A stretch of DNA of 64,000 bases. Origin: Paraburkholderia ginsengisoli NBRC 100965 (GTDB taxonomy: Bacteria; Pseudomonadota; Gammaproteobacteria; Burkholderiales; Burkholderiaceae). The position numbers and the translations under genes were made by a program. This document shows positions 1-10,114 of the stretch, in pieces. Every line of letters begins with the position of its first letter. Position 1 is the stretch's first letter. The stretch is from assembly GCF_000739735.1 (NCBI RefSeq), contig NZ_BBJF01000003.1:372001-436000 (forward strand). Reading direction: 5' to 3'. A model generated the notes under the pieces. That model did not search any database, was not told the origin of the DNA, and was given only the letters and a program-made list of their open reading frames with translations.

Positions 1-265
1 GCTTCGACTTGTACTGGTCCGAGCGATACAGCAGATTGCGCCGCTCACCGATCTCGACGATCACGCCTTGGTCCGCGGAAGTCGGCTCGTAAATCACGCG
101 ATCGCCGACCGCCACTTCGCTGCGCTTGCCGCGCGGGAAGCATTGGAGCATGGGGCCGCCGTCTTCCGGCGCGACCAGATAGTGGCGGCCATGCGCGGCC
201 ACGACGAGGCCGCCCACGCGTGTGCTGGCCGACGCGCGCGGCGCTTTCGGGGAGCGGCCGCTCAT
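1..265 (-). CDS. rsgA: Ribosome small-subunit biogenesis GTPase RsgA, N-terminal part (runs off the left edge)
   Basis: RsgA is a circularly permuted GTPase that acts late in 30S assembly. Only the N-terminal 88 or so residues are present. The translated start is [14 protein letters not shown], followed by a beta-rich OB-fold stretch ([16 protein letters not shown], then [16 protein letters not shown] and [14 protein letters not shown]), typical of RsgA before its GTPase domain. The ATG (263-265) overlaps the stop of the upstream M48 protease gene as ATGA, so the two are translationally coupled. The GTPase and zinc-binding domains lie outside the window, so the call rests on the OB-fold and context. 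Confidence 0.82.
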   Translation of the reverse strand, partial: MSGRSPKAPRASASTRVGGLVVAAHGRHYLVAPEDGGPMLQCFPRGKRSEVAVGDRVIYEPTSADQGVIVEIGERRNLLYRSDQYKSK

Positions 266-1521
266 GCGTGCCGCAGCAAACGGTCGATCCGCTGCGACGC
301 CGGCGGATGCGAGTAGTAGAACGCGGTGTAGAGCGGATCGGGCGTCAGGGTCGACGCGTTGTCCTCGTACAGCTTGACGAGCGCGTTGACGAGGTCTTGC
401 GCATCGGTCTGCGTCGCGGCGAACGCGTCGGCTTCGAACTCGTGCTTGCGCGAACTGAGGCTGCCGAGCGGCGTGACGAAGAACAGGAATACCGGCAGCG
501 CGAGGAAGAACAGCACCAGCGCGAGACCGCTATTGCCGCCGATCAGCGACGGCCGCACGCCGAGTCCTTCGTAGAACCACACGCATTGCGACAGCCAGCC
601 GAGCAGCGCGAGCATCACGAGGCTGATCGCGAAGGTGACGAGCATCCGCTTGATCACGTGACGGCGCTTGAAGTGACCGAGTTCGTGCGCGAGCACCGCT
701 TCGATCTCGCTGCCCGACAGGCGCGCGAGCAGCGTGTCGAAGAACACGATCCGCTTGGCCGCGCCGAAGCCGGTGAAGTACGCGTTGCCGTGCGCCGAAC
801 GGCGGCTGCCGTCCATCACGAAGAGGCCCTTGGCGGCGAAGCCGCAGCGCTTCATCAGCGCTTCGATACGGCTTTTCAGCGCTTCGTCCTTGAGGGGCTC
901 GAACTTGTTGAAGAGCGGCGCGATGAACGACGGATACAGCACCAGCACGAGCATCTGGAACGCGACCCACACAACCCACGTCCACAGCCACCACAAGCTG
1001 CCGGCCTGGTTCATCAGCCACAGCACGACGAACAGCAGCGGCAGGCCGAACGCGGCGCCGAGCACGACGCCCTTGATGCGGTCGATGAAGAAGATGCCCT
1101 TGCTCATCCGGTTGAAACCGAAGCGTTGTTCGATCACGAACTGCCGGTAGTAGTCGAACGGCAGGTCGATCACGCTGGTGATCGCGATCACCGCGGCGAC
1201 CAGCGCGATCTGGCCGATGTAGCCGCGCCCGAGCCAGTCGGAGATCGCCAGATCGAGCGCCTGCACGCCGCCGAGCAGCGTGAGGCCGATCAGCACGGCC
1301 GCGCTGACGACGACCTCGATCATCGTGAGACGGGTGCGCTCGACGGTGTAATCGGCGGCGCGCTGGTGCGCGCTCAACTGGATGGTGCCGGCGAACTGGC
1401 TCGGCACCTGCTCGCGATGGCCGGCGACGAAGCGGATCTGCCGCGACGCGAGCCAGAGTTTGGTGCCGACCATTGCCACGACGGCGATGACGAACAGAAC
1501 GGTGAAGTACAGGGTAGGCAT
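262..1521 (-). CDS. M48 family membrane metallopeptidase (Ste24/CAAX-protease type)
   Basis: A 419-residue membrane-embedded zinc protease. Hydrophobic segments at about 3-20, 68-92, 103-120, 150-172 and 178-200 precede the cytoplasmic-facing zinc site HELGH (279-283). The third ligand probably lies in [11 protein letters not shown] near residue 350. The length and the long N-terminal multi-spanning part match Ste24-type M48 enzymes rather than HtpX, which is nearer 290 residues. In bacteria these enzymes are thought to cut misfolded or specific membrane proteins; the substrate here is unknown. It overlaps rsgA by 4 bp. The ATG is the first residue of a signal-anchor-like helix. Confidence 0.9.
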   Translation of the reverse strand: MPTLYFTVLFVIAVVAMVGTKLWLASRQIRFVAGHREQVPSQFAGTIQLSAHQRAADYTVERTRLTMIEVVVSAAVLIGLTLLGGVQALDLAISDWLGRGYIGQIALVAAVIAITSVIDLPFDYYRQFVIEQRFGFNRMSKGIFFIDRIKGVVLGAAFGLPLLFVVLWLMNQAGSLWWLWTWVVWVAFQMLVLVLYPSFIAPLFNKFEPLKDEALKSRIEALMKRCGFAAKGLFVMDGSRRSAHGNAYFTGFGAAKRIVFFDTLLARLSGSEIEAVLAHELGHFKRRHVIKRMLVTFAISLVMLALLGWLSQCVWFYEGLGVRPSLIGGNSGLALVLFFLALPVFLFFVTPLGSLSSRKHEFEADAFAATQTDAQDLVNALVKLYEDNASTLTPDPLYTAFYYSHPPASQRIDRLLRHA

Positions 1522-1616
1522 CCGGGGATTCCGTGGTATCTATGCGAGAATTATATGTTTGTTCCTGCCTCGCGGCGGGGGATACGCTCAAAGCGGCTTA
1601 AACCGGCTCGATCCGC

Positions 1617-1632
1617 CTCGAACCGGTTCGAG
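1617..1632. repeat. 16-bp perfect palindrome in the M48/orn divergent intergenic
   Basis: CTCGAACCGGTTCGAG is perfectly self-complementary. A related half-copy, AACCGGCTCGA, lies just to the left at 1601-1611. The spot is about 90 bp upstream of the orn ATG and 96 bp upstream of the M48 start, where an operator could sit. No known regulator site is recognised. Confidence 0.45.
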
Positions 1633-1722
1633 CCAGACGCTCAAACCAATCTCAAACGAACCAGCGCCGTGGCAGGCGAGCTTCCTGCGAAGCCGCCGGC
1701 CAAGGCCATCAGGGTTGCCTTC

Positions 1723-2343
1723 ATGACTGACATCCTCGCATCCACCGAACAGCCGCCGCTCGTACGCAGCGACATGAATCTCATCTGGCTGGACATGGAA
1801 ATGACCGGGCTCGAGCCCGACTCCGATCGCATCATCGAAATCGCGGTGGTGGTGACCAATTCGACGCTCGACCGGATGGTCGAAGGTCCGGTGCTGGCGA
1901 TTCACCAGAGCGATGAAACGCTCGCCGGTATGGACCAGTGGAATCAGAACACGCATGGCCGCTCGGGCCTGATCGACCGCGTGAAGGCGTCGACGGTCAG
2001 CGAGGCCGACGCCACCGAACAGATCCGCGATTTCCTCGCGCAGTATGTGCCGCCCGGCAAATCGCCGATGTGCGGCAACTCGATCTGCCAGGACCGCCGC
2101 TTCATGGCGCGCTGGATGCCGGACCTGGAGCGCTTCTTCCACTACCGCAATCTGGATGTCAGCACGCTGAAGGAACTGTGCCGCCGCTGGCAGCCGGTCA
2201 TCTACAAGGGCTTCCAGAAGCGCGCGATGCACACCGCGCTGGCCGACATCCACGAGTCGATCGACGAGCTGAAGTACTACCGCGAGCACTTCCTGATTCC
2301 GTCGGCGCTGGACGCACCGGACGCGGCGGCCGGCGCGGAATAA
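1723..2343 (+). CDS. orn: Oligoribonuclease (3'-5' exonuclease for short RNAs)
   Basis: Orn degrades di- to penta-nucleotides, including pGpG from c-di-GMP breakdown, to mononucleotides. The 206-residue product starts [10 protein letters not shown] and has the first DEDDh exonuclease motif in [11 protein letters not shown] (D24, E26) and the terminal His/Asp motif in [15 protein letters not shown]. The frame is open far upstream, but the ATG at 1723 gives a protein with about 18 residues before the conserved [12 protein letters not shown] core, slightly longer than the usual ~180-200. It is divergent from the M48 gene. Its role in pGpG turnover may matter for the proposed c-di-GMP-linked activators in this window (inference). 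Confidence 0.95.
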   Translation: MTDILASTEQPPLVRSDMNLIWLDMEMTGLEPDSDRIIEIAVVVTNSTLDRMVEGPVLAIHQSDETLAGMDQWNQNTHGRSGLIDRVKASTVSEADATEQIRDFLAQYVPPGKSPMCGNSICQDRRFMARWMPDLERFFHYRNLDVSTLKELCRRWQPVIYKGFQKRAMHTALADIHESIDELKYYREHFLIPSALDAPDAAAGAE

Positions 2344-2371
2344 GCCCTTGGGCCTCGTGAAGCGTTGAACC

Positions 2372-3034
2372 TTAAGCTGGCCGGGGCGCGCGCACCGCGT
2401 TCTTCGGCCGGAATGCCTTCACGACGTCGGCATGGGTTTCCACGTACGGGCCGCCGATCAGGTCGATGCAGTAGGGCACCGCGGCGAAAATGCCCGGCAC
2501 CTTCACCGCGCCGGCCGTGCCGCTCGCATCGGTTTCGCGCAGGCCTTCCAGCGTTTCCCTGATCGACTTCGGCTGACCCGGCAGGTTGATGATCAACGCC
2601 GCATGGTCCGCCGTTTCGCGGATCACCGCCACCTGACGCGACAGGATCGCGGTCGGCACGAAATTCAGGCTGATCTGCCGCATCTGCTCGCCGAAACCCG
2701 GCATGTCCTTCGTCGCAACCGCGAGCGTCGCCTCGGGCGTCACGTCGCGCCGCGATGGCCCGGTGCCGCCGGTGGTCAGCACGAGATCGCAGCCCACTTC
2801 GTCGACCAGTTCGATCAGCGTCGCGGAGATAGTGGGCGCGTCGTCCTGGATCAGACGCGTCACGACCTGCCACGGCGACGTCAGCGCCGTGCCGAGCCAC
2901 TCCTGCAAAGCCGGAATGCCCTTGTCCTCGTACACGCCGCTGGATGCGCGGTCGCTGATCGACACGAGGCCGATCACGATTTCGTCGGCATGCTGGCGGA
3001 CCGCCTTGGCCGCTTTACTCGTCGCGGTCGTCAT
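2372..3034 (-). CDS. mog: Molybdopterin adenylyltransferase (MogA)
   Basis: MogA adenylylates molybdopterin before molybdate insertion by MoeA. The 220-residue product has the family opening [20 protein letters not shown] (19-38) and the MPT-binding signature [16 protein letters not shown] final Ala/Arg/Pro-rich tail follows the fold. Its start lies 20 bp inside the 3' end of yjgA, so the two are co-transcribed. The rest of the cofactor pathway (moaA, mobA, moeA) is about 42 kb away in this window. Confidence 0.93.
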   Translation of the reverse strand: MTTATSKAAKAVRQHADEIVIGLVSISDRASSGVYEDKGIPALQEWLGTALTSPWQVVTRLIQDDAPTISATLIELVDEVGCDLVLTTGGTGPSRRDVTPEATLAVATKDMPGFGEQMRQISLNFVPTAILSRQVAVIRETADHAALIINLPGQPKSIRETLEGLRETDASGTAGAVKVPGIFAAVPYCIDLIGGPYVETHADVVKAFRPKNAVRAPRPA

Positions 3035-3626
3035 CGTCGTCTTCCAGGGCGTCGTCGGCGTCGGAATCGCTCTGCGCGGACGGGCCGTCCGCGTTCTTGA
3101 TCCACTGGAACAACTCGCGGAAATAGCGCGGCGGCTTGCTTTGCTGCGCTTCCCTGCGGGCGTTGCGGATCAGCGTGCGGCCCTGCTGCGGGTCGGCGTT
3201 CGGATGCTGGCGGATGAATTCGGTCAGCGCGGCGTCGTCGGCGAGCAGCTTGTCGCGGGTGCGCTCGATCCAGTGGAGCTTGGCCGTCTCCGCCTTGTTG
3301 ACGCCGTTGTAAGTGTCGAGCGCGGTGCGCAGCGCGGCGGTTTCGTCGTCCAGCAGCGAGCGCATCACGCGGCCGACGTATTGCACCTGGCGGCGCTTGC
3401 CTTCGTGGTCGGTGATGCGGCGCGCTTCGCGCACGGCGTCGTCGAGCTTTTCGGGCATCGGCATGCGCTTGAGCGCGTCTTTGGGCAGCGCGATCAGCGC
3501 CGCGCCCAGTTCCTGCAGCTCGTGCATTTCGCGCTTGAGCTGGGACTTGCTGGGGCGGTCGTAACCGTTCTCGTCGACTTCCGGCGCGGCGGAGTCGATA
3601 GGTTGAATGCGGGTTTTGCGTGTCAT
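3015..3626 (-). CDS. yjgA: DUF615 ribosome-associated protein YjgA/DarP
   Basis: A 203-residue protein starting [21 protein letters not shown], with the family core [16 protein letters not shown] followed by helical segments rich in Lys, Arg and Glu. YjgA (DarP) associates with pre-50S particles and helps late large-subunit assembly in Escherichia coli. The last 25 residues are strongly acidic (runs of Asp and Glu), common in betaproteobacterial members. It precedes and overlaps mog by 20 bp and is divergent from pmbA, its usual genomic partner. Confidence 0.92.
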   Translation of the reverse strand: MTRKTRIQPIDSAAPEVDENGYDRPSKSQLKREMHELQELGAALIALPKDALKRMPMPEKLDDAVREARRITDHEGKRRQVQYVGRVMRSLLDDETAALRTALDTYNGVNKAETAKLHWIERTRDKLLADDAALTEFIRQHPNADPQQGRTLIRNARREAQQSKPPRYFRELFQWIKNADGPSAQSDSDADDALEDDDDDRDE

Positions 3627-4025
3627 GGCGGTATTGTAGCGTGCCGCGCCTGCGGGACCCGCGCAGTGGGCGTGTACAAGGGCTTTTGCGTGGCGGAGTG
3701 GTGGTGTGAAACGAAGCGGCGGGCGACCTCGCGGCAACCCGCAGTCAACCCTCGGGCAATGCACGGGCAACCCTCGCGCAACCGCGCGAACCACCTCGCG
3801 CCCAACCCGCGCCCAACCCGCGCTAGCCCGCAGGCAACTGCGCCTGCGCTCCTGGAACAACCCGCCTACGGCAAGCGAACGCCAGCCTCCCGCGAATGCC
3901 AGGTACGCCAGCGCGTACCTTGCTATGATCGCGGGATGCGTCAACCACCGCGCGCTTGCACGAGCATGCGCGCGGCATGTGCGAACACCTTGGGCCGCTC
4001 GGCCCCGAACAGGACGGCAACGACA
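3627..4025. other. 399-bp intergenic between yjgA and pmbA, low complexity
   Basis: No gene is supported here. The middle (about 3720-3850) is a degenerate C-rich tract of units like CGCCCAACC, with two adjacent 10-bp copies near 3799-3820. A possible -10 box TATGAT for pmbA is at 3924-3929, but no good -35 accompanies it. Confidence 0.5.
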
Positions 4026-5396
4026 ATGGCAGCAGACATGGACGTCAAGCAGCGCTTTTTTCCGCATACCCAGGATGAACTGAAGGAAATCGCCTCGGAC
4101 ATCCTTCGTCACGCGAAGTCGCTCGGCGGCACCGACGCGGCAACCGAAATCTCCGAGGGCGACGGCCTGTCCGTCTCCGTGCGGCGCGGCGAAGTCGAGA
4201 CGATCGAACACAACCGCGACAAGATGGTCGGCGTGACGGTGTTCATCGGCAACAAGCGCGGCAACGCGAGCACCTCGGACTTTTCTTCGCAGGCGCTGAA
4301 GGACACGGTCGCGGCGGCGTACAACATCGCGCGCTTCACCGCGGAAGACGACTGCGCCGGCCTCGCCGAAGCCGAGCTGCTCGAAACCGCGCCGCGCGAT
4401 CTCGATCTCTATCACCCGTGGAATCTGTCCGCCGACGAAGCGGTCGAAATCGCCCGCCGCTCGGAAGACGCCGCGTTCGCGACCGATCCGCAGATCAAGA
4501 ACTCGGAAGGCGCAAGCGTGTCGGCGCAGCACTCGCAGTTCGTGCTGGCCACGTCGCGCGGCTTCCTCGCGGGCTATCCGTACTCGCGCCACTACATCGC
4601 GTGCGCGCCGATCGCCGGCAGCGGCCGCAACATGCAGCGCGACGACTGGTACACGTCGACCCGCAGCGCGGGTGACCTGGCCGACCCGGAAGCGGTGGGC
4701 CGCTATGCGGCGCAACGCGCGCTCTCGCGCATCGGCGCGCGCGGCCTCGATACCCGCAAGGTGCCGGTGCTGTTCGAGGCACCGCTCGCCGCCGGTCTCC
4801 TCGGCGCCTTCGTGCAGGCCACGAGCGGCGGCGCGCTGTATCGCAAGACGTCGTTCCTCGTCGATAGCCTGGGCAAGCCGGTGTTCGCGCCGCACGTGCA
4901 GGTCGTCGAAGATCCGCACGTGATCCGCGCGATGGGCAGCGCGCCGTTCGACGAAGAAGGCGTGCGCACGAAGCAGCGCTCGGTCGTGAAGGACGGCGTG
5001 GTGGAAGGCTATTTCCTGTCCACCTATTCGGCGCGCAAGCTCGGCATGCAGACCACCGGCAACGCGGGCGGCTCGCACAACCTGTCGCTGCGCAGTTCGA
5101 ACACGCGCCCGGAAGACGACTTCGAAGCGATGCTGAAGAAGCTCGGCACCGGCCTGTTGCTGACCGAACTGATGGGGCAGGGCGTGAACTACGTCACCGG
5201 CGATTACTCGCGCGGGGCGTCGGGCTTCTGGGTCGAGAACGGCAAGATCCAGTATCCGGTCGAGGAAATCACCGTGGCAAGCACGCTGCAGGAGATGTTC
5301 CACCACATCGTCGCGATCGGTGCGGATACGATCACGCGCGGTACCAAGCAGACCGGCTCGGTGCTGATCGAACGGATGACGATCGCGGGACAGTAA
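4026..5396 (+). CDS. pmbA: Metalloprotease PmbA/TldE, TldD-TldE complex subunit
   Basis: PmbA (TldE) pairs with TldD to degrade peptides; in enterobacteria the complex matures microcin B17 and degrades CcdA. The 456-residue product begins [16 protein letters not shown] and carries TldE features: [20 protein letters not shown] near the N-terminus and [21 protein letters not shown] near the C-terminus. TldE subunits lack the HEXXXH zinc motif of TldD, and none is visible here. The ATG at 4026 is preceded by AGGA; a second ATG four codons on is possible. tldD is not in the window. A strong hairpin terminator follows. Confidence 0.95.
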   Translation: MAADMDVKQRFFPHTQDELKEIASDILRHAKSLGGTDAATEISEGDGLSVSVRRGEVETIEHNRDKMVGVTVFIGNKRGNASTSDFSSQALKDTVAAAYNIARFTAEDDCAGLAEAELLETAPRDLDLYHPWNLSADEAVEIARRSEDAAFATDPQIKNSEGASVSAQHSQFVLATSRGFLAGYPYSRHYIACAPIAGSGRNMQRDDWYTSTRSAGDLADPEAVGRYAAQRALSRIGARGLDTRKVPVLFEAPLAAGLLGAFVQATSGGALYRKTSFLVDSLGKPVFAPHVQVVEDPHVIRAMGSAPFDEEGVRTKQRSVVKDGVVEGYFLSTYSARKLGMQTTGNAGGSHNLSLRSSNTRPEDDFEAMLKKLGTGLLLTELMGQGVNYVTGDYSRGASGFWVENGKIQYPVEEITVASTLQEMFHHIVAIGADTITRGTKQTGSVLIERMTIAGQ

Positions 5397-5440
5397 GCGC
5401 TCCGCGTCGAGCGGTTGGGTCTTGCCGCGCTACAAACAGA

Positions 5441-5473
5441 AACGCCACGCAAGATTTTGCGTGGCGTTTTTTT
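5441..5473 (+). terminator. Intrinsic terminator after pmbA
   Basis: AACGCCACGCAA (5441-5452) pairs perfectly with TTGCGTGGCGTT (5457-5468) across a four-base loop, followed by a T run. It lies between convergent pmbA and folA; the leftward side has a weaker T tract. Confidence 0.9.
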
Positions 5474-5560
5474 ATCGAGCCGTGTCGCGCATTGCGGACG
5501 CCGCAGCGGCAACGCCGCCGACTGCTTCAGCCGTGCCGCGGTACGCTCATGCAACGGCTC

Positions 5561-6061
5561 TCAAACGTGTTTGCGCTTATACGTGACGAACGCATAGTCG
5601 AAGTCGTTCGGCGCGTCCGCGCGATGCGTCTCGTGCGCGACTTCTTCCCATTCGTTTTCATCGAGCTTGGGGAAGGTGGCGTCGCCATCGAAGTCCGCGG
5701 AAATCTCAGTGACGATCAGCTTGTCCGCTTGCCGCAAACCTTCGGTGTACAACTGCGCGCCGCCGATCAGAAACGCTTCCGGCGCCTGGTCCTGCGCGGC
5801 GAGACGCAATGCGTCCTCGAGCGTCGTGGCGGCGTCGCAGCCCTGAAAGCGGCGCGTCGCATCGCGCGTCACGACGATGTTGCGGCGTCCCGGCAATGGC
5901 CGGCCGATCGATTCGTGCGTCTTGCGGCCCATGATGATGGGCGCGCCCATGGTGGTGCGTTTGAAGAACGCGAGGTCTTCGGGCAGTCGCCAGGGCAACT
6001 GGTTGTCGCGGCCGATCACGCCGTTGTTGGCGCGAGCGACGATCAGGGTGAGCGTCGTCAT
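5561..6061 (-). CDS. folA: Dihydrofolate reductase
   Basis: Reduces dihydrofolate to tetrahydrofolate with NADPH, regenerating the folate oxidised by ThyA. The 166-residue product has the family start [20 protein letters not shown], the substrate-site acidic residue in [12 protein letters not shown], and the cofactor motifs [16 protein letters not shown] and [12 protein letters not shown]. The frame is open further upstream, but the ATG at 6061 is the family-consistent start. It is the gene immediately downstream of the fap-like block, 98 bp from the end of the activator gene. Its partner thyA lies on the other side of that block. Confidence 0.95.
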   Translation of the reverse strand: MTTLTLIVARANNGVIGRDNQLPWRLPEDLAFFKRTTMGAPIIMGRKTHESIGRPLPGRRNIVVTRDATRRFQGCDAATTLEDALRLAAQDQAPEAFLIGGAQLYTEGLRQADKLIVTEISADFDGDATFPKLDENEWEEVAHETHRADAPNDFDYAFVTYKRKHV

Positions 6062-6159
6062 CGAGTGGAAAGGGGAACGTAACCGGATCGATTCTACCTG
6101 ACGCGCCAACGGGGACCGCCGGCCGTTCCCCCGGCTCGCCGCCGCGCCGGCACCCCGCG

Positions 6160-7710
6160 TCATTCGCGGGCCGCATCGCCGCCCGCCGCGAAGACTGCCT
6201 TGTCTTCGGCGTCGCTCAATTCGCGCAGGCCGTGCTGACCCATCAGCCGGTACAACGTGACGCGCGAAATGTTCAGGTCCGTCGCGGCCTCGTTCAGCCG
6301 ATGCCGATGGCGCAGCAACGCCGCTTCGATCGCGCGCTTTTCGGCGGCCTCGCGCGCCTGCGTAAGCGTCACGCCCTGCTGCTCGCTGAAGTGCGCGAGG
6401 TCGAGGTCGTCGGCGGAAATCAGCTTGTTTTCCGCCATCACGATCGCGCGGCGCACGCGGTTGATCAGCTCGCGCACGTTGCCGGGCCACGTGTAGTTGT
6501 AAAGCGCCTCGATCGCGGACGGCGTGAAGCCGCGAATCTTGCGCGCGCTGTCGGTCTTGAACTTGTGCAGGATGTGATACGCGAGAATTTCGATGTCCTT
6601 GCCGCGTGCCCGCAGCGGCGGCTCGTCGACGCGCAGCACGCACAGCCGGTGAAACAGGTCCGCGCGAAAGCGCCCGTCGTGCATCGCCTCCTCGAGATCG
6701 ACGTGGGTCGCGGAAATGATCCGCACGTCGACCGGGATCGATTCGCGCCCGCCCAGCCGCTCGATCTTGCCTTCCTGCAGGAAGCGCAAGAGGCTCGCCT
6801 GGCTTTCGAGCGGCAGATCGCCGATTTCGTCGAGCAACAGGGTGCCGCCGTCGGCGGCTTCGACCCGGCCGATCTTGCGCTGATTCGCGCCCGTGAACGC
6901 GCCGCGCTCATAGCCGAATAGTTCGGATTGCAGAAGATGGTGTGGGATCGCGCCGCAATTGATTGCGATGAACGGCGCCTTGCGACGCGGCGAGCGTTCG
7001 TGGATCGCGAGCGCCGTCAGCTCCTTGCCGGTGCCCGACTCGCCGGAGATGAACACGCTCGCGTCGGTGTTCGCTACCTTGCGGATCGTGCGAAAGAGCT
7101 GCTGCATCGCTTCGCAGGTGCCGACCATTTCCTCGTCGCCGGAATCGCCCGGCGGCGGCGTGAGTTCCGGCTCGCACAGCGTCACCATCCCGAACGCGTG
7201 GCCGACCAGATAGTCGACCGTCGCATGCGCGACCGGCGTTTTCACGAAGTCGAAACAGTAGTGGCGCACGAGCCGCCGCGCGAGCGGATCGTTCAGGCGC
7301 TCGCTGGTGGCGAGCGCGATCCAGCCGACCTGCTGCTGGCGCAGGCTCGCTTCGAGGCCGCCCAGATCGCGCGGCGGAAAGCTCGCCAGATCGACGATAC
7401 CGGCGCACGCGACGCCGGGCTTCACGAGGCGCCCAAGTTCGTACGCCGAGCGCGCGGTGGCGACCTGCCAGCCCCGGCTTTTCAGATGCGCGACGAGTGG
7501 CTCGTCCAGCACACGCGCCGCGTACAGCAACGGGCGTTCGAGCTGGCGACGCGCCACCGCCGCGCCGCCGTCGATGGCGGCGAGGGCGGTCGACGCACCG
7601 TTCGACGGCGCCTCGGCGGCCCCGGCCGCCGACTGCGGCCGCGCCAGCGCCAGATGCGATCCTGCTCCGGCCACCGGAGCGACACTGGTCAGATGAGGTG
7701 ATTCACGCAC
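6160..7710 (-). CDS. Sigma-54 activator, VpsR-type, last gene of the fap-like operon
   Basis: A 516-residue enhancer-binding protein. Domains: a variable Ala-rich N-terminus (1-55); a receiver-like domain (about 58-175) with Asp107 in GIVDLAS; the AAA+ domain with Walker A GESGTGKE (223-230) and the sigma-54-contacting loop GAFTGA (270-275); and a C-terminal Fis-type helix-turn-helix ([10 protein letters not shown]). VpsR of Vibrio is the closest family I recognise and binds c-di-GMP; c-di-GMP control here is inference. The start is GTG, with GAGG upstream. It begins 24 bp after the fapF-like stop, so it is probably co-transcribed with the operon and could form a feedback loop. Its AAA+ domain is nearly the same as that of the activator at 14622. 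Confidence 0.9.
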   Translation of the reverse strand: MRESPHLTSVAPVAGAGSHLALARPQSAAGAAEAPSNGASTALAAIDGGAAVARRQLERPLLYAARVLDEPLVAHLKSRGWQVATARSAYELGRLVKPGVACAGIVDLASFPPRDLGGLEASLRQQQVGWIALATSERLNDPLARRLVRHYCFDFVKTPVAHATVDYLVGHAFGMVTLCEPELTPPPGDSGDEEMVGTCEAMQQLFRTIRKVANTDASVFISGESGTGKELTALAIHERSPRRKAPFIAINCGAIPHHLLQSELFGYERGAFTGANQRKIGRVEAADGGTLLLDEIGDLPLESQASLLRFLQEGKIERLGGRESIPVDVRIISATHVDLEEAMHDGRFRADLFHRLCVLRVDEPPLRARGKDIEILAYHILHKFKTDSARKIRGFTPSAIEALYNYTWPGNVRELINRVRRAIVMAENKLISADDLDLAHFSEQQGVTLTQAREAAEKRAIEAALLRHRHRLNEAATDLNISRVTLYRLMGQHGLRELSDAEDKAVFAAGGDAARE

Positions 7711-7734
7711 GTTCGACCTCGCATCGTTGACACG

Positions 7735-9186
7735 TCAGAAGGTGTAGGGAAACCGCACGCCGACCACGAAGTTCGGCGCATCCGGCGTGAGCCCGATCGA
7801 CACCGCGCCGTTGATGGTCAGGTGTTTGTTCACGACGTGGTTCAGGCCAAAATTCATCGCGGCGGCCGTGGTTTCGCTGCCCGGCACCTTTTCGTACGAG
7901 CCGCCCGGCGCACGCGTTTTCGATTCGGGCTCGAGCGCCATCGTGAACGAGATGCTGGCCGAGTCCTTGTCCGAGAACGCGAGCGCCACGCCGCCGCCAA
8001 ACTGCACGATGTCGCCGAGCTTGACCGTCGCCGGCTGGGTTTGCCCCTCCACCGACGAGATGTCCGCGAACGAGCGCGCGAGATTGTAGGTGTACGAAAC
8101 ACTGCCGAACAGCACCACCGGGTCGTAAGTCTTCAGCACCGAGACGCCGGCCGTGATGTTCCAGAAGCCGGTGCCGGTAGGCAGCTTGCTCGGCGCGACC
8201 AGGTTGGTGTTGCCCGGTTCCAGTTGCACCAGCTTCAGGCCGAACGGCGAGGTACCGGTCGGCGCCTTGAAGCGCAGACTGCCCACGATGTCCGGCAGGC
8301 TGTTGGTCTCTTTCAGGAACTGGTAGTAGATGCCGAAGTTGACATCGCCGAGCGCGCTGCTCGTCACCGACGCATCGGACAGCGTGCTCGCCGCGCCGCC
8401 CGCCCCACCGACGATGAAGTTGCTGCGCCGGTACACATACGGCACGTCGACGTCGACGCTGATGCGGTCGGTCAGGCCGTAGCGCGTGTCGAGGTCGGCC
8501 ATCAACTGGTGCGACTTGGTCTCGCCCAGGTTGATGTTGCCGAGGAAGATCGCGTCGAGCGCAAGGAAGCCGGACAGCTGCAACTGGCGGCGATCGTAGT
8601 AGGTGTCGCTGATGCCGAAGTCCATCGTCAGCTTGTGGTCGAACAGCGGCGCGTGTTCACGCTGCACGACCGCCTGTTCCGCCTGCGTGCGCACCGGCTC
8701 GGCGGCGCGCTGGGTCTGGCCGACCGCGCCGCCGCTGCCGTCGGTGGCGGCGGGCAGGCCGCCCGCGTTGCCGGTCGCATTGCCGCCGTCGGGCGGCGGC
8801 GGAGTGACCGGCACCCCGGTCGCGGTGCCCGTGCCGCCGCCCGGCGCGGGCGTGACCATATTGACCTGGGCGAGCGGCGGCAGCGGCACCGGCAAGCCGT
8901 CGGCGCCGGGCTGGTCGGCCACGGCCTGACTGTCCGCGGGCGCACCGGCGCCCGGCATGCCGCGGCCGCGTTGCGCCATTTCCAGATGGACGACCTGGCG
9001 TTCGAGCGAGTGGATCTGCCGCTGCTGTTCGTCGACGACGCGCATCAACGTGTTCAGGCGTTCTTCCACGGATTGTCCGGCGAGCGCCTGCGCGCCCGCC
9101 GTGTGAGAAAAGGCCAATAGCATGACGGCGGCCGGAATGGCCGCCAGTGCCATGCGCGGCACCCTGATCGATGAACGATTTTTCAT
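7735..9186 (-). CDS. fapF: FapF-like outer-membrane amyloid secretion channel
   Basis: A 483-residue exported protein. A signal peptide (1-33, cut after AGA) is followed by a coiled coil (about 38-72, VEERLNTLMRVVDEQQRQ), a Pro/Gly/Ala-rich linker (75-160), and a beta-barrel domain from about 180 ending in the outer-membrane terminal Phe (RFPYTF). This is the FapF architecture known from Pseudomonas: coiled-coil trimeriser, plug/linker, then a 12-strand barrel that exports Fap subunits. It is the sixth and last fap-type gene and has a strong RBS (GGGGGAG). The barrel alone could be mistaken for a generic transporter; the coiled coil and the neighbours decide the call. Confidence 0.8.
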   Translation of the reverse strand: MKNRSSIRVPRMALAAIPAAVMLLAFSHTAGAQALAGQSVEERLNTLMRVVDEQQRQIHSLERQVVHLEMAQRGRGMPGAGAPADSQAVADQPGADGLPVPLPPLAQVNMVTPAPGGGTGTATGVPVTPPPPDGGNATGNAGGLPAATDGSGGAVGQTQRAAEPVRTQAEQAVVQREHAPLFDHKLTMDFGISDTYYDRRQLQLSGFLALDAIFLGNINLGETKSHQLMADLDTRYGLTDRISVDVDVPYVYRRSNFIVGGAGGAASTLSDASVTSSALGDVNFGIYYQFLKETNSLPDIVGSLRFKAPTGTSPFGLKLVQLEPGNTNLVAPSKLPTGTGFWNITAGVSVLKTYDPVVLFGSVSYTYNLARSFADISSVEGQTQPATVKLGDIVQFGGGVALAFSDKDSASISFTMALEPESKTRAPGGSYEKVPGSETTAAAMNFGLNHVVNKHLTINGAVSIGLTPDAPNFVVGVRFPYTF

Positions 9187-9209
9187 TGTGTGCTCCCCCG
9201 GTATTACGG

Positions 9210-9241
9210 CCGCGCGCCGCCGTCCCCCTGACGGCGCGCGG
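9210..9241 (-). other. Strong hairpin between fapE-like and fapF-like genes
   Basis: CCGCGCGCCGCCGTC (9210-9224) pairs with GACGGCGCGCGG (9230-9241), leaving a three-base bulge and a five-base loop. It sits about 25 bases upstream of the fapF-like start in the mRNA. There is no T tract, so it is more likely an mRNA-processing or stability element than a terminator. Confidence 0.45.
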
Positions 9242-9294
9242 TCATTTCTGTACTGCCTTTCTACTGGTCCGGTGGCAGGTGGCGGCCCGCCGGT

Positions 9295-10107
9295 TTATCT
9301 CCTGTTTTGCAGCGCTTGTAGTGCGCCCAGCTGACGGATCATCGCGGCCGACATCTGCTGCGTCTGCAGATGCAACTGCAATGCGTTGGCGACTTGCTGG
9401 CTATTGCCTGCAATCTGCAGCAACTGGGCGATCTGCCCATTGCCCGGCGTAATGGTCTGAGTGGCGAGCCCGGCCGGTGTCTGCAGCGCGACGCGCACGC
9501 CGTTGCCGCTGAACGAAATGCCGGCTTTGACTGAGCCGGTCGAATTGCTGGCCGTGGCTGACGGTGCGTTGGCGGCGCTCGCCAGTGTCACGGCGTTGTT
9601 GTTGAAATCGATCAGCGCGGAGTTCAGGCCGCTGTTGCGATCGCCCGCCACCTGCGTGACTTGCGATACGCCGTTGACCGTGATGCTCTGACCGCCGTCG
9701 ACCCGCGCATTGGGATTGGCACCCGAGCCGCCTGCGGGGCTGCCGGGTCCGCCACCTGTCACGCTCGCCAGCGTGGTGACGGAGGTGGAGATCTGACCGG
9801 CCGTGTTCTGCACCGCGGCGAGCGTGCCCTGGGCCAGGGCGGCCACGCCGTTGGGCAACTGCCATTGCGACAGAACGTTCAGAACGAAACCGGAGATCAT
9901 CGACGCGCCGGCATATTTGCCTGTCTGATTGGCGAGCACATCGTCGTCGACCATCTGCACCCTGAGAGTGGCGGCGTCGGTGTCGTGCGTAGCGAGAAAC
10001 TCGGGCACCGGTGGCAAGCCGATGCTTTGCGACGCATGGGCGCTGCCGGTCACGCCGCAGATGACGGCGCAGATGGCAAGCCCGAGCTGTGTGAGGTGTT
10101 GCTTCAT
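9295..10107 (-). CDS. fapE: FapE-like secreted protein
   Basis: A 270-residue protein with a signal peptide (1-25, ending SAHA). A motif VDDDVLANQTGK (53-64) is followed by a Gly/Ser/Asn-rich middle (110-200, including GGGPGSPAGGSGANPNA) and a Gln/Leu-rich C-terminal helix region (225-270). It starts 7 bp after the C39 peptidase stop, the position fapE holds in Pseudomonas (after fapD, before fapF). FapE is an export-associated minor component there. Sequence similarity to FapE cannot be scored by eye, so the name rests on position, export signal and composition. The motif at 53-64 recurs in two other operon proteins. Confidence 0.6.
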   Translation of the reverse strand: MKQHLTQLGLAICAVICGVTGSAHASQSIGLPPVPEFLATHDTDAATLRVQMVDDDVLANQTGKYAGASMISGFVLNVLSQWQLPNGVAALAQGTLAAVQNTAGQISTSVTTLASVTGGGPGSPAGGSGANPNARVDGGQSITVNGVSQVTQVAGDRNSGLNSALIDFNNNAVTLASAANAPSATASNSTGSVKAGISFSGNGVRVALQTPAGLATQTITPGNGQIAQLLQIAGNSQQVANALQLHLQTQQMSAAMIRQLGALQALQNRR

Positions 10108-10114
10108 GGTTGGG

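Noticed and set aside
220..1722. Long rightward open frame upstream of orn, antisense to the M48 gene
   Set aside because: The translated part is Arg/Glu/His-rich without a domain; only the part from the orn ATG is real, and the M48 zinc site is on the other strand.
3015..5306. Leftward open frame across pmbA joined to yjgA
   Set aside because: Same frame as yjgA by chance. The part opposite pmbA has no recognisable domain, and yjgA starts at 3626.
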